A stretch of 64,000 bases of DNA from Onchidella celtica (lineage: Eukaryota > Mollusca > Gastropoda > Systellommatophora > Onchidiidae), in NCBI GenBank assembly GCA_963931925.1, contig OZ007569.1:28824347-28888346 (forward strand). The letters run 5' to 3'. The stretch's first letter is position 1, and every line of letters begins with the position of its first letter. Below are positions 24,405 through 36,700 of this stretch, piece by piece. A program made the translations under genes and the position numbers. The notes under the pieces were generated by a model. It had not been told where the DNA came from, did not search any database, and saw only the letters and a program-made list of their open reading frames with translations.

Positions 24405-24635
24405 GCTCGTGGCACACGAGTCGTCAATTTCACATCTGTTTTCCCTCAGTGCGGAAGGTTTCTCTTTCCCCCAACTGACTCAAGACGGCTCTGACGCGCC
24501 CGAACTAGTGAATTGAAACAGACCTCTTTCAGCAATCTCGCCAATGCGCTAGGTCCCATTTAACCCCATAGTCCACATCCCATACTAAAACCGAGACAAA
24601 ACAAGCTTGATTCAGTGTGCCCCCAGCCTTAGTAA
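24405..24635. repeat. GACTCA-family dispersed repeat, copy 4
   Basis: Has actgactcaagacggctctg, cccgaactagtgaattg, gcgctaggtcccatttaac, agtccacatcccatac and aagcttgattcagtgtgcc. It is the longest copy and the best one from which to derive a consensus. Confidence 0.65.
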
Positions 24636-24639
24636 TAAG

Positions 24640-25030
24640 CAAGTATCGCTGCATGTAATCTTATTATAAAAAAAGAAATAGTGGCTGGAGTAATTCACTG
24701 TGGTGCAATTTTGGCCCTTTTTTTTTGCTCGACACTACAGCCTAAATGACAGTTTCAAAAATCATAAAATGGACTTTCTTAAGTGTCAACTAATCCAGTC
24801 CAATCGCTGTTGTGTCGACCGATTGACATGTGTTGATTCAAGTTTCAGGTATTTTGCAGAAATGTAATATACAACAATCTTTGTTTTGGCTCCCTGTAAT
24901 AAGCCCATTGCACCGGAAACGATATTAATACGCGATCACTTGCATGTGCACAATTTCCCTATCAGAAGTGAGTGGGTAGTGCTCTGGATGGAGCGCATGG
25001 AATCTGTAGTAAGACTGTACAACATAGGAA
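24640..25030. other. Non-coding spacer
   Basis: No recognisable feature before the GA tract. Confidence 0.4.
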
Positions 25031-25039
25031 GCTTTGTAG

Positions 25040-25160
<121 letters not shown>

Positions 25161-25555
25161 TCTGGGTTCACAGGTTTATCCTGGATAATGCATGTTCCAT
25201 CGTCGTAGTAATTACAGAATAGAATAATATTTTCTTTGACGCCACGGAAGAGCTAGCGCTTAAAATCTCCCCGCATTTTCACGGTTTATCAAATTATTGC
25301 ATTTGTTTAAGTCATCAGGCAAATACATAGAGACCATTAAGCAAAAGCGTTGTTTCTTCAATCAGCCGAGCGGATATTAGCGCAGACACGTGCCAATTTG
25401 GACTCAATTTATGACGCAACTGTATTCTTTCACGTTGTCAAAATATTTCACAGGTTGTGAAACGTGATCCACTCTTTGAGAAAGGAAGAAACCAGGAAGT
25501 GAAATTTAATCTTGTGATATTTTGTATGCCTTATAATGTTGAGTATATTTTACCA
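25161..25555. other. Non-coding spacer
   Basis: Between a GA and a CT tract; no coding signal. Confidence 0.4.
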
Positions 25556-25782
25556 CCGATTCTCTCACTTTCTCTCTCCACCTCTCTCTCTCTCTCTCTC
25601 TTTCTCTCTCCCTTTCTTTCTCTCTCTTTTTCTCTCCCTCTCTTTCTCTCCCTCTCTCTCTCTTTCTCCCTCTCTCCCCTCTCTGGCTCTGCCTTTCTCT
25701 CTTTCTCTCTCTCATTCTTTCTCTTTCTCTATTTCTTTCTCTCCCATCTCTGTCTCTCTTTCTTTCTCTTTTTTTTTTCCAG
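25556..25782. repeat. Pyrimidine (CT)n tract
   Basis: About 225 bp almost purely pyrimidine, ending in poly(T). Confidence 0.9.
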
Positions 25783-25879
25783 GACACTCCGATGCGCGAA
25801 AATATAATAATATAACACAAAGTATAACCATGCAGGGTCTCACACTTTTCCTCTCTATCTCAAACAACATCGTAGAATG

Positions 25880-26066
25880 GTGTAACTAGATTCCACGCGT
25901 GGCTTCGCCAGCTCTCTCTTTCCCTGCTTCGGGAAGCGAGCCGGAATGGTCCGCATTGAAAACCCCTCTCACCATCGCAGTGTGGGCTGAGCGCTCGATG
26001 CTGGCCTAACCCAGCCTGGCCAACGGGTTGAAAAATAGCGGTGATTGTGATTGATTTTGTAACTTT
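25880..26066. repeat. Possible SINE-like sequence ending in a TGATTG tail
   Basis: GC-richer than its surroundings (cgtggcttcgccagct ... gggttgaaaaatagcgg) and ending in tgattgtgattgattttg, a tail form resembling SINE 3' ends. I see no A/B boxes. The same 25-bp tail recurs at 27444-27468. Confidence 0.35.
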
Positions 26067-27443
26067 GTCAAGGGCCAAACTACGATTTAATATAGTGGCC
26101 TAAGATTAATATTCCCCTATTGAATTAACCCAATTAGTGTACTGTATTGGCCTAATTTTGACGTCAGGAGAGTGAAAAGATGGAGTGACAGGGTAGCGGA
26201 GATAAGTATAGAGTAATTAGGATATTGCTGAATTTTTATGAATAGGTTAGAATAAGGCAAAGGATATAGGGTATGGAGAAGATAGTGAATACTTAGATAA
26301 AAGCCACTAGGGCATTAATAAAGGATTAACACCCCGTTTTAGACTTGGGGGTGGGATTATATTTTTCTACGTCACTTGGCGGTTAAATTGACAGCCAATG
26401 GATGGCCGGCGTATTAATAGCGCCATGTAGAGCTGGGAAAGCAGCTGTTCGTCTGGTGGGGACTTCAGTCCAAGCAGACAACCCATTTGCGTTGGAGTCG
26501 GCGTGATTCCGCCTGAGGGAATTTACCAAAGAGATGCCTAGATGTAGATCTAGTTTGAGAATCTATGGATATTGATGTTTGCACAATGTGCTGAACGCTT
26601 GTAATGAATTGTTCTCAGCCAACCGGTTGAGAACACAATGGTGAGTCTCGCCCCCAAGTAACTGTTCGATGAATCAAGCACATGTAAGCTAACTACTAAT
26701 CCAAGATGATGCGTGCGTGATTATCCTCGAAGAGGAGAGAAGATGTTCCACCAAGAATGAGTGTGCTAGGAATTGAAGATGAATGGTTAAACTTCAGCTA
26801 GAGCTACCACTACATTTAATGTATAAGATATAACCTTGATTTGAATTGTCTGGGTGAGTCTGGGAATTGCCAGCTCATCCTAGAGTTATACATCTAACTG
26901 TACCGACGTCTCCTTGGCGAGCTAGGCCAGCTATGAACTTAAGTATTGGAGATAGTCTGATGTCTACAGAGACTATGTCAAGTGTAATACAGTAAACAGT
27001 CCAGATCTTGGAAATAGAAAATAAATATTATTTAGAGTAGCTACAAGTTACTAGGAATCATTATTATTACTTTAGTGGGGGGTCTATGAGAATGAAAGGA
27101 ATTGATTTAAATCTAGTTAGATAGTTAGCTAGAATGAAAGTTAAGTGATATTATGGGAAACCTGGATCTAGACTTATAATGAAGTACTATTGATTTTGGA
27201 TTTTATGATGTTGATTCTCATCCTTATTACATGAATAGATCTAGTTGAAATTGTTAGGGAACTAGCGTAATTAAAGTGTGGCCCTGCAGGCCTGATTGTT
27301 GAAAGTCATTCAGTTTGTTTTTTAGTATTTGGCGTGGTCTGGGAGTGAAGGTTAGATTCTAGTTATTAAAAATATGCAGTCGAACACACATCCCAATATA
27401 ACATATTAAAATACCAACACTCCATCCACGACAAACTTTAATT
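26067..27443. other. 1.38-kb unidentified segment between 25-bp direct repeats
   Basis: Bracketed by identical 25-bp words (26042-26066 and 27444-27468) beginning tgattgtgattg. The interior lacks a long ORF and carries no recognisable coding domain; it contains gcgtattaatagcgccat near 26410 and long AT-rich stretches. Possibilities are an insertion with an unusually long target duplication, a solo LTR, or two tail copies of one repeat family. Confidence 0.4.
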
Positions 27444-27659
27444 TGATTGTGATTGATTTTGTAACTTTAATTTGTTTATAGTCACTCACATACCATTTCC
27501 GTACGCTATGACATAAAATTGAATAAAATTTTCCTCGATTGAAAAAAACAACAACAGACTGATTCAACCGACACAACTCACCACAACTACAATGTAAAGC
27601 CAATGGTGTTAATGTGCATGACACGGCGCTAAGGTAAGCCTAGAGGGAAGTCAACGGGC

Positions 27660-27666
27660 GATGAGA

Positions 27667-27760
<94 letters not shown>

Positions 27761-27761
27761 G

Positions 27762-27815
<54 letters not shown>

Positions 27816-27840
27816 ATACAGATAGACAGATAGACAGATA
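27660..27840 (+). repeat. (GATA)n microsatellite
   Basis: About 38 GATA units with one GGATA-type variant, then GACA-interrupted units. Confidence 0.95.
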
Positions 27841-28368
27841 AACCTTCTCCTAGTCAAAGGCCTACACGCTGCTCCATTTACAAATACGATGATTCAAACA
27901 ATGAGTCGCGGCCCATCCCGTGATGGCCGCCAGCGCCTTCTAACAGTCCCATTCAACCCCTGGCGTGTCTGGGCATTGGTAGTCTCTCTTGGGTTTGAGC
28001 TAAGATTTAGAGAGTCCCCAAGATGGGAAACGGCCCGCGCGCGCAGTGACGTCATCCATGACAACCAGTGTTAGCGAAAAAGCCAGCGAGCGACCCAGCC
28101 CGCGCAGTCGCTGAAAATCTAAAGCCGCGGTAAGACTAGTTTCGACTGCACTGCAGTACATTTACATTACAATAATTAATTATGTAGTCGCAGTTCGTGT
28201 AAAGTTTACAGAATACCTAGTCTTTTGTGCTTGGAGAATGACCGAAAACACAAGGATAGACAGAGTGAAGAATGTGTGAATTGTGTGTGTACGTGTATGT
28301 GTGAGAGAGAGATGTGGCAAAAACTGAGATGAGCAAAGGTCGACAAAAGAGGAAGCTATTAGAAAAAT
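27841..28368. other. Non-coding, 3' flank of the THAP gene
   Basis: Mixed composition with a small GT/GA run near 28280-28310. No further THAP-gene exon could be recognised. Confidence 0.4.
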
Positions 28369-29351
28369 TTAAAAAAAATATTTATAAATAATTGCAAAAT
28401 TATCTGCAGGAGAGAGGGGGAGAATGGAAGGGTCGTGACGGTGTGAAAGCTGGAGGCGGGTTCGGAACAGCAAATATGGTTGGTACTGAGTTTTCACAAG
28501 GTTTCTCCCAGAAGGACCATAGCACGCCGGTTCAAAATGTTCTGAACACAGGCTATAGGATTTGAATAGCTTTTCAGGTGGTATTCCCTCTAGATCAGCT
28601 CTTCTGCAATTGATAACCCAGCGGCGACATCTGAAAGTAAAATAGAACAACACTTAGAAATCCATTTGAGATATGTACAATTTAATATTTAAATTAATTC
28701 TAATATTTTTAATATTTAATTCTACATTTCCCCCCTATCTTAGGAGAAGCTGATCCAACAGTTCAAAATAGCACCCTACAACTTCCATTTATTCTTAGAT
28801 GATGTATTTGTCGTCCAATCTCCTTCGCTAAAAAAAATTAAAATCTCCAGCTGGACCTAGCTTTAAACAGAATCCCCAGATGAATCTGCAAGCTCGTTAA
28901 ATAAACTATTAAGCTCACTGGCATGGGCCTACACTACACAGTCTAGAATCTAGTGTACTTGTAGACTTGGACTTGGGAAGAAGTTCCGAATGATCCGTCT
29001 GCCTCTCTAACCCTAATCTAACCCTAGATCTAACCCTAATCCTACTATAACCCTAACCTCACGGATCATTCGGAATTCCTGCCTAGAATTGGAAAGATAG
29101 ACCTAAATCTAGTCTAGCAGCATAGATTCTAAAAAATTCATTGTATGCTAGGGCTAGTCATCATGTCTAGATCTCAAGCATATTCTACCTTATTAATAAA
29201 CTTAAAAATAAAATATCTATCTTGTATAGACTACTACTTACCTTTCAGGGTCCTTTGGAAAGCGATGAAACTTCAAATCTGGTTTTTTCAGTCTTGAGTT
29301 ACTGCAATTAATCGCAGAGCACCACTCACAATGAGTGCTTTTCGACGCCAT
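28369..29351 (-). CDS. THAP zinc-finger protein, two exons
   Basis: THAP domains are C2CH zinc-dependent DNA-binding modules, found in nuclear regulators and P-element-type transposases. Exon 1 is 29242-29351, ATG at 29349-29351 on the minus strand, encoding a start with WCSAINCSNS and FHRFPKDPE, followed by a good donor (GTAAGT). Exon 2 is 28369-28630 after a pyrimidine-rich acceptor (TTTACTTTCAG), joining in phase within an Arg codon, with CRRWVINCRR, LCSEHFEPACY and VKTQYQPYLL. The C-x4-C of exon 1, the conserved Trp and the C-x2-H of exon 2 complete the finger; NLVKTQYQPYLL stands where THAP domains usually have AVPTIF. Predicted length is about 123 aa, essentially one THAP domain, so downstream exons may be missing here. 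The 611-bp intron contains a telomere-like hairpin. Host gene versus element-derived fragment cannot be decided. Confidence 0.75.
28984..29075. repeat. Inverted repeat enclosing telomere-like CCCTAA units
   Basis: The 15-bp perfect arms TTCCGAATGATCCGT (28984-28998) and its complement (29061-29075) enclose 62 bp of CCCTAA/CCCTAG-type units. It lies inside the THAP-gene intron. It could be a small MITE or an interstitial telomere-like insertion. Confidence 0.75.
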
Positions 29352-29685
29352 TGTTGTTTGTGTTTACCGCGGCTTCACGAACTAACAGCTGATTGCCCCA
29401 TGGTCGTTCCAAAACGAGGCGTTACCTCTCTTGTTATTTACAGCTCTTAGGTTTGAGTAGGGATTCTGAGAAAGGGGGGGGGGGGGGAGGGGGAGAGAGG
29501 TTGAGGTGGGATGTGTGGAGGAAGGGCCGGGGGAGAAGGAGGCGATAAAAAACAAAACCTGGAGCCTAAGGGGTGGCCTGAAATAGGTTGCGAACAACTG
29601 ATAGACCTATGGAACATTTCGTCAGTTCAGTGCACCAAGTCATTTTTAGAAAGAATTATTATATTAAAAAAAACAAAAAAAACAC
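29352..29685. other. 5' flank of the THAP gene, no gene
   Basis: Contains a G-run near 29476-29490 and purine-rich sequence. A promoter is expected near 29352-29450, but I see no clear TATA element. Confidence 0.35.
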
Positions 29686-29689
29686 AGAA

Positions 29690-29960
29690 AATGCCTGGTG
29701 GCGACGAGCTTGAAGCAAAGACAAAAATATGGCAAAGAGAAAAAGTCGTAAGCAACAAAGCCTCGGATAAGAAATTCGACGTCAAAGGTGTGATAGGGAT
29801 TTAAGACTAAATCGGAACTGTGAAACGGCTCGATAAGTCCCTCAACGCATTTCAAACAAGAGTCAAAGTGTTATATAACTCTTCTACATATTAAAAAAAA
29901 TCTCTCGTTTTTCAGACAATGGAGAAAGAACAAACAAGAACCAAAGCTGCAACATTTTGA
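29690..29960. repeat. Two dispersed repeat fragments
   Basis: 29695-29800 belongs to the 'gcttgaagcaaag...atggcaaagagaaaaag' foldback family (also 16010-16160 and 47698-47830). 29808-29955 (aatcggaactgtgaaac ... agaacaaacaagaacc) pairs with 44868-45012. Confidence 0.6.
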
Positions 29961-30765
29961 CTTTCCAACAAAGAAGAAAATAATCACTTTTGTCCTGAAC
30001 CGACGATTGATAACATTTCTCATGCCGTTTACGTCTTGCAATCCCCCACTGGGACTCTACAGTCCATTTTCTCAATTTGTAGTTGTCACTTTCTACCTTT
30101 CTCAAGCCACAGTGAGTCAGTTCCTACACCATCCTGTGCCCACATACCGTCTCGGAATTTAATAGTAATAATAATACATAGCATTTTATAATAGCGCTTC
30201 ATCTCGTTAGCATCCAGGCTCTAAGCCCTTTACAATATTTATATCATGTAAATCACACACACAATACACTGGCATACTCAGGAAAAACAAAAGCTAGATG
30301 GACATTCAGAGTGTAAACAGATGACTCTTCAGCTGGTGTTTAAACGTCATGAAATTTTCAGTCTCTTTCAAAGACAGAGGCGGAGAATTCCAAATCTGAG
30401 ATAAGGAAAAGATTCTCGAAATTATGTCTGTTCTAGAGAAGCAGGAAGTCATTACGGATAATACAACTCTGCAGACTCGCTAGCACCTGAATGGAGCTAG
30501 TTGAATAAAGGGTAAGGGGTGCGGAAGGGGAGGGGGAGTGCACCAAAGGCTCATCCATGAAGTACGTGCATTGGGGGGAAGGGGAAGTGAGGGTTGTAGC
30601 ATACAAAAAGGTACTTGGGGGGAGGGGGGGATAGGCGGGGTTCGGGGTAGCGTACATAATGCTTTCAATTATGGTAATGACGTTGTTGTTTTTTTGTTTT
30701 TTTAATAGTTTTATTTTTTCAGCAAATTAAATTATTGTGTAGTAAAATATATTTTAGTACCATTT
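29961..30765. other. Non-coding spacer
   Basis: No coding signal. G-rich runs near 30520-30640 are simple sequence. Confidence 0.4.
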
Positions 30766-31183
30766 GGGAAATTTGCCTTAATGTCGTTGCAGCCCACTTA
30801 CAACTGGAGCAGACACGTCGTCACCACAGTGCAGCGCTGGTCGGTGGGTTTTTTTTTGGGGGGGGGGGGAGAGGAGAGGTAATGGTAGGGATAAATTTTA
30901 TTTAATTTTGCCCGCTCAGATACCTGTTCAGTCTTGCTCTTGAACTCGATTTACAGTTACCAGGGTATCTTTAACGCGCGCAACATGCATACGGGCCGTG
31001 CGGCTACTGCGAGTTTTTCGTCCTTATCCGAGAAGACTAAGCGCTCGATCCTTCCTACCATTATATTAGGAGCAGGGACAGGAAAATATGAGAAAAGTCC
31101 CAAAATTCTAACACGCCTGCACTGACCGGGATTCAAACCCGGTACCTTCGGCATGAGAGGAGAGCACCTTGCCTCTAAGATAA
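30766..31183 (-). mobile_element. tRNA-derived SINE, copy 5, tail type A
   Basis: On the minus strand: truncated head with B-box-like gggtttgaatcccgg (about 31128-31142), the conserved core (31000-31060), a G/T homopolymer segment (30848-30870), and tail A (30766-30840), including cgacgtgtctgctccagtt as in copy 1. Confidence 0.8.
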
Positions 31184-31909
31184 GTAAGTAAATATGTAAG
31201 TGTCTAGAGTTTTCCCAATATAATGCCTCAAGTGAAACAGACAAAGAGTGAAAGAGTTCGCGCAAAAATGTCATTCAAACTTTTCAAACAGCAAGACTTT
31301 ACCATCGACATTCACCAACATTCAAATCCTCACACAACATGGGAAGGGGGGGGGGGTAAGGGGGGGGGGAAGAGGGTGAACCCAAGAGAAAAAAAAAGAG
31401 TAAAAGGGGGAATGGGAAGTCAGAAATAGCCAAAAATCGAACATGCGTACTTTATTTATATCCCCCCCCCCTCCCCACCCTTCCCCAAATGTTTTATAAC
31501 AATATATAACTATTACGAACTGTAAAACCAGTTTGTACCGATGTACTTACGCTGCCCCTTCAGAATAAGCTCATTTCTGAGGTTCAGCATTCATTTCAAA
31601 CCAATTTTTCTCAAAGCTTCTTATTTGTGCATCGTCTCAAAATACAGACATCCAGAATAGTTACAGATTTATATTTGGATGCGCAGTCGCTGTATTGCAT
31701 TTTTTTTTTTTATCTAATAAGGAAATACGAGAGTTCATTTCAGGTTTAAGATTTGTTGTTTTAATATGATATAGAAAGTGTTTTCCTACATAAAAGGATT
31801 GGGTTTTTTTTTTTTCTGTAACAGCGAGAAGGGGCCAATTGTTTGTCTTGAAGAAAAAACTGGGTCATGGGTGTAAATAATATTCCTCTATACATTTATT
31901 TTGTAATCT
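31184..31909. other. Non-coding spacer
   Basis: Contains G-runs near 31350 and C-runs near 31462; nothing recognisable. Confidence 0.4.
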
Positions 31910-32315
31910 ATCTATACTTATTATATTTGTGGACTTGAGATTTTTCGTTGCAAAAGGCTTCTGAACCACTCAACACTCAGACTTTAAATTTTATATGGTG
32001 CATCAGAATAGATGTAACTGTGCAGTTTTTAATAGAAGTTTCAAATCGGTGTATTTTTTATTTATTGGAAATTTATTGTTTCCTCAATTTTCACTAGGCT
32101 CATTGACATGCTGTAGGTTTTTATGACATCATCACTTTCTGAATATTTTCGGTGCCCACCACTGCACACTGTGTACGGTCCTATCGCTGAGTTTTGGGGA
32201 TGACCCTACGCAACTCGGCTTTTGTTCTTATTCCTTTCGGTCTGAAGTGGTGTCCTTTGTTGTTGCATCTCTCTTATAAGCTATCTATGCAGCATTAATG
32301 CTTTTCTTAGTTCAT
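31910..32315. repeat. Dispersed about 400-bp repeat, copy 2
   Basis: Same-orientation match to 3035-3440. The copies differ by scattered point changes and a few short indels, and by what flanks them. Confidence 0.85.
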
Positions 32316-32401
32316 CGAACGGGTACTCAGCTAGTTTAAGATATTTCATTCCATTTCCATTCAGTGAATCCCTTAACAACAACTAAAGGTTTGTCTGTTA
32401 C

Positions 32402-33006
32402 TGTAACAGCTGAGGTTGTTCTAGCACGTTATAGTAGGGGGGAGTTAGTTGATCTAACTACAACCCTTTAGAAAACGAAACTATTACAGCTGTAAAATAA
32501 ATAAACACGAGATCCGACGATAGATTAAATAATACTAAAGTTTAATAACTGTATAGTGAACAATAAATTACTAGGAAGACGCCAGCGAAACTAAATATCT
32601 ACGCCACACAAAAGGAAACTCATTTACTCACCCCACCAACCACTCACACAGGTCTATATATATAAACATTCCTACAGAAAGTTCCCGAAATAAACGTTAC
32701 CTTTGCCCTCGCACAAACTAACCAATCACGCATCAATACGTCATCAGGTTACATCACTCAAGGCCAAATCTGGCGTAAACATTCGTTTCCACAACGTTAT
32801 CGAATATTCGGGAACATACTAATATTTACTGAACGAGTCAAAACACCTGACAACAAGCGAGCGAGGAAAAAAACTACTCACTAGAAAAGAAGGTCAGGTC
32901 ACGGAGTACAGTACGCTCTAGCGGTTGTCAAGAAGAAATGAACACATGCTCACCAGTGTAACACGAAAACGGGGGAGGGCAAGGGATAGCTTGCAGATGC
33001 TACACA
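32402..33006 (-). repeat. 3' LTR of the Gmr1-like element
   Basis: In element sense it starts TGTGTAGCATC (33006, or TGTAGC at 33004) directly after the polypurine tract and ends GCTGTTACA at 32402, so it has TG...CA ends and is about 605 bp. A TATA-like box (tatatatata, 32655-32664) lies about 35-45 nt upstream of 32621, the point where the 5' end's inverted copy begins, so 32621-32402 is probably R-U5. ATTAAA occurs within it as a possible polyadenylation signal. Confidence 0.8.
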
Positions 33007-33016
33007 ACTCCCCAAT
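33007..33016 (-). promoter_or_regulatory. Polypurine tract
   Basis: The minus strand reads aattggggag immediately before the TG that opens the 3' LTR: the plus-strand primer site. It is short, and its exact limits are uncertain by a few bases. Confidence 0.65.
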
Positions 33017-33772
33017 TTAAGTTGAATATTTTTCAACTCCAAAACATTATTCAGCGTCTGCAATATCTTGAAATAATCTTATAGCACTCCCAATCTCACA
33101 AAGGTAGTTGCTAATTCTATTACAATTAATAACAACTTCAGTGTCTTCCCGAATGTCATCACAAATACAATACAATGCAGTGTACTTTGTATCACTAATA
33201 CCATAACTAATACAATACCGTCATTGCTTCCCAATAGTAAACATTAGGCCTACTAGTCAAAATAACACAACGCCACCACTGTGGTGAAACAATGGTCAAT
33301 GATATTATTACAAATCATATAAGGTGAAACGATGGCCCATCGTTTACATAATGCTTCGTGCACGAATCATAGCATATAACTTGTTGTACATAACATGGTT
33401 ATCTCCAAAATGTATAACTCATACGTACAATGGCAAAAATACCAATACATACCGACCACTGGTTAGGGTCTTTCTTCATCATATTAGGTCAAAACAAGTT
33501 ACAACATTGCAACATAACACAAACACTGCTTGCTCGCAGTCCCCATTTGGGTTACATTTTCCAAAAATTACACCAAGTTCCATTGGTAACTAATATGACA
33601 TAGCATAAAATCAAAATGTGACTAACACATCATGACTCTCTATCAGCCATCAATTCAATATTCAGTCACAGATGAACTACGTCCCCAATTACAGTACAAT
33701 ACTGCCGTCCTAGAAATTCATCTAGTAGGCAAAAGTATGGGTTACAATGCATTTCACTGATAGTGTACTACT
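33017..33772. other. 3' untranslated region of the Gmr1-like element
   Basis: About 760 bp between the pol stop codon and the polypurine tract. No envelope-like ORF in the sense direction. An 89-codon antisense frame has no recognisable motif. Confidence 0.6.
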
Positions 33773-36700
33773 TTAAAATACCCTGCTCAGGAAATGGGCA
33801 CAGACATTTTCTCTGCCTTTTACGTAGTGAATCCTGAATCGATAAGACTGTAAAAATAAACTCCATCGTAATAACTTTGGACTGTCAAACTTGGCAGAGT
33901 TCAAAAACTCTAATGACCGATGGTCAGTTTGGAGCACAAACTCCTTTCCATACAAATACAAAGTAAACTTTTTTACAGCCCAAACAATAGCTAAACATTC
34001 GCGCTCTGAGACCGAATATTTTGTCTCACGAGGCAATAGCTTACGACTAGCATATGCCACAGGGTACAACTTTCCCTCGTGTTCCTGCATAAGACTAGCG
34101 CCTAATCCGCGATCTGATGCATCAGTTGCTAAGACAAACTCTTTGGAAAAATCTGGCAAACATAACACGGGTTTGGAGATAATGACATTCTTCAAAGAGG
34201 TGTACGCTTTCTCCTGCGTTTCATCCCACTGAACTATGTTGGGCTGACCCTTTCTAAGTAAATCAGACAATGGTGATGCAATCGCTGAAAAGTTAGGAAT
34301 AAATTCATGGTAATATCCCACTAATCCTAAGAATGCTTTCACTTCCTTCTTAGTGGTGGGTCTGGGTGCGTCTCGTACCTTACATACATTCTCTTCTAAC
34401 AGGCCAATCATACCTTCTCCCACTAAGTGTCCAACAAAGTCTACTTCAGACGTTCCAATCAGACACTTCGATGGTCTTGCAGTTAATCCAGCTTGGTCCA
34501 TCCTCTGCAGTAAGTCCTTGAGAGTCTTCACATGCTCGTCGAATGTCTCTGTATGAATCAGCAGGTCGTCCACATATGCTGTCACATTGTTCATTCCACG
34601 GATCAATGGCTTTACGACCCTGTTCAGCGTGGCTCCTGAGTTCATCATCCCAAAAGGCATCCGAATGAATTCATAGTGCTCGCCCATGGTGACGAACGCC
34701 GTCTTGGGAATGTCTTGCTCTCGAACTTTCACTTGCCAGTATCCCTTGCTCAGGTCAATCCGAGAGAATAATTTTCCTCTCGATAGACTCTGAAACACTT
34801 CCGATGGCGCTGCTGTCGGATGAGGGTCGAATACTGTGATCTTGTTTAACCTCCTGTAGTCGATGCAGACTCGGTTGGATCCGTCCTTCTTCTTGACGAC
34901 AACAATAGGTGAAGCATAAGCTGATGAGCTCCTTCGAATGATGCCCAGCCGTTCCATGGTGGTAAGCTCCTCCTTCAAGGAGTCGCGCATAGCGTAGGGC
35001 ACCGGGTATGGTCGTTGACGAACTGGTACTTCTGTCGTAAGGTCGATGCGATGTTCACCCAACTGGCAGCATCCAGGGAGATTGGTGAAGACGTGTTGGT
35101 AATCCTTCACCACATCGCAGAGTTCTTGACGTTGTTCCGACGTCAGTTGCGTTCCATACTGGACATCTCTGTAGCCTTCATTCTGGTTCCAGCTTCCTAG
35201 GTCGGCAAGGTCCTCCGTCGTTCCACCGTTGTCGCCTTCCAGGTCGCAGTCCTCGATGACTGTCATGCCAGCTGACTCCACGGGTTGACTCTTGTCTATC
35301 ATGTCGTCCTCTGCCAGTACAGTCTCAGCACTATCACCGCCGCCGTCCTTTATGGCGTTGACATGTCCAGGCGTGATATCTCTCCTACTGTTGTCCATCC
35401 CACACATCTCGGTCACAATAGGTCTCGGTTCCATTGCCACTGCTGCTGCTTTTGACGTCCTTGGAATGTATCTCTTGAGGAGGTTGGCGTGCAAGGTCTT
35501 TTCTTTTGCACCCATCTTGACTCTATAGTCGTTAACACCGACAACTGAGACTACCTTATATGGTCCCTTCCATTGGACTAGGAGCTTGTTAGTGTTCGTC
35601 GGCAGTAGCACCAACACTTCATCTCCGGGGCGGAACTTCCTCTCTCGCGCCTTCCGGTCGTAGTAGGTCTTCTGTCTACCTTGAGCCTTGGAGAGTTCTT
35701 CCGTCGCTAACTTCCATGTGTCCTCCAGCCTCTCACGTAGTTCCATGACGTACTGGTAACTGGTCTTCGTTTCCGGCTCCTCTACGTCCTTGGTCCATAG
35801 TTGTCGTAAGATGTGCATGGGTCCTCTCACAGTTCTCCCATACAGCAACTCGAATGGGGCAAACTTGGTCGACTCTTGGGGAACTTCAGGATATGCGAAG
35901 AGCAGCGGGTTGATGTATCTGTGCCACTGCTTGGGTTGCTCTGCGCACAGTCGTCTCAATGTTTTCTTCAGTGTGCCGTTGAATCGCTCCACCAACCCGT
36001 TGCACATAGGGTGGTAGACTGTAGTGGTCGACTGTCGAATTCCCAGTAGTCTATTCGTTTCCTTCATGACATCTGACATAAACTGGGTCCCTTGTTCCGA
36101 TAAGATCTCTTCGGGCACACCCAAACGGCTGTAGATGTTCACTAAGGCTTCTGCTACCGTTTCTGCGTCGATCTTCTTCAAGGGTGTGGCTTCGGGGTAA
36201 CGAGTAGCGTAGTCTATATACACCAGGATATACCGATGTCCACCTTCACTTGGGGGGTCGATAGGTCCTACTAAGTCCACGGCCACTCGCCTAAATGGTA
36301 CGTCCACTACTGGCATACTCTGCAGGTGCACCTTTGGGGTCGCTCCTTTGTTCACCGTCCTCTGGCATATGTCGCATGAGCGGCAGTATCTCGCGACGTC
36401 ACCTTCAATTCCAGGCCAATAAAAATTGCTCATAACTCTGTCTTTGGTTTTCTTCACGCCGAGGACACCTCCGACGATCGAGTCGTGGGCTACACTCAGT
36501 ACATACTCTCTCAGTTTCTCGGGTAGTACCACTTGCCTTATAACCGTCGCCTGTCTCAGGTCCTTGTAGATCCGGTACAGTACTCCTCCATGTTTCTCAA
36601 AATGAACAGATTTATTGCCTCTATTAGTTGGGATCTTCTTCTGCTCTAACTTCCTAATGACTTCGTCTTCTTCTTGGAGTCGGATAAGTTCCTCTCTATC

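Noticed and set aside
28995..29060. Chromosome end (telomere)
   Set aside because: Only a few variant CCCTAA units, flanked by unique intron sequence and inverted arms; an internal site.
33324..33593. Possible accessory or envelope gene in the LTR element's 3' region
   Set aside because: Antisense to the element and without signal peptide, transmembrane segment or cysteine pattern.
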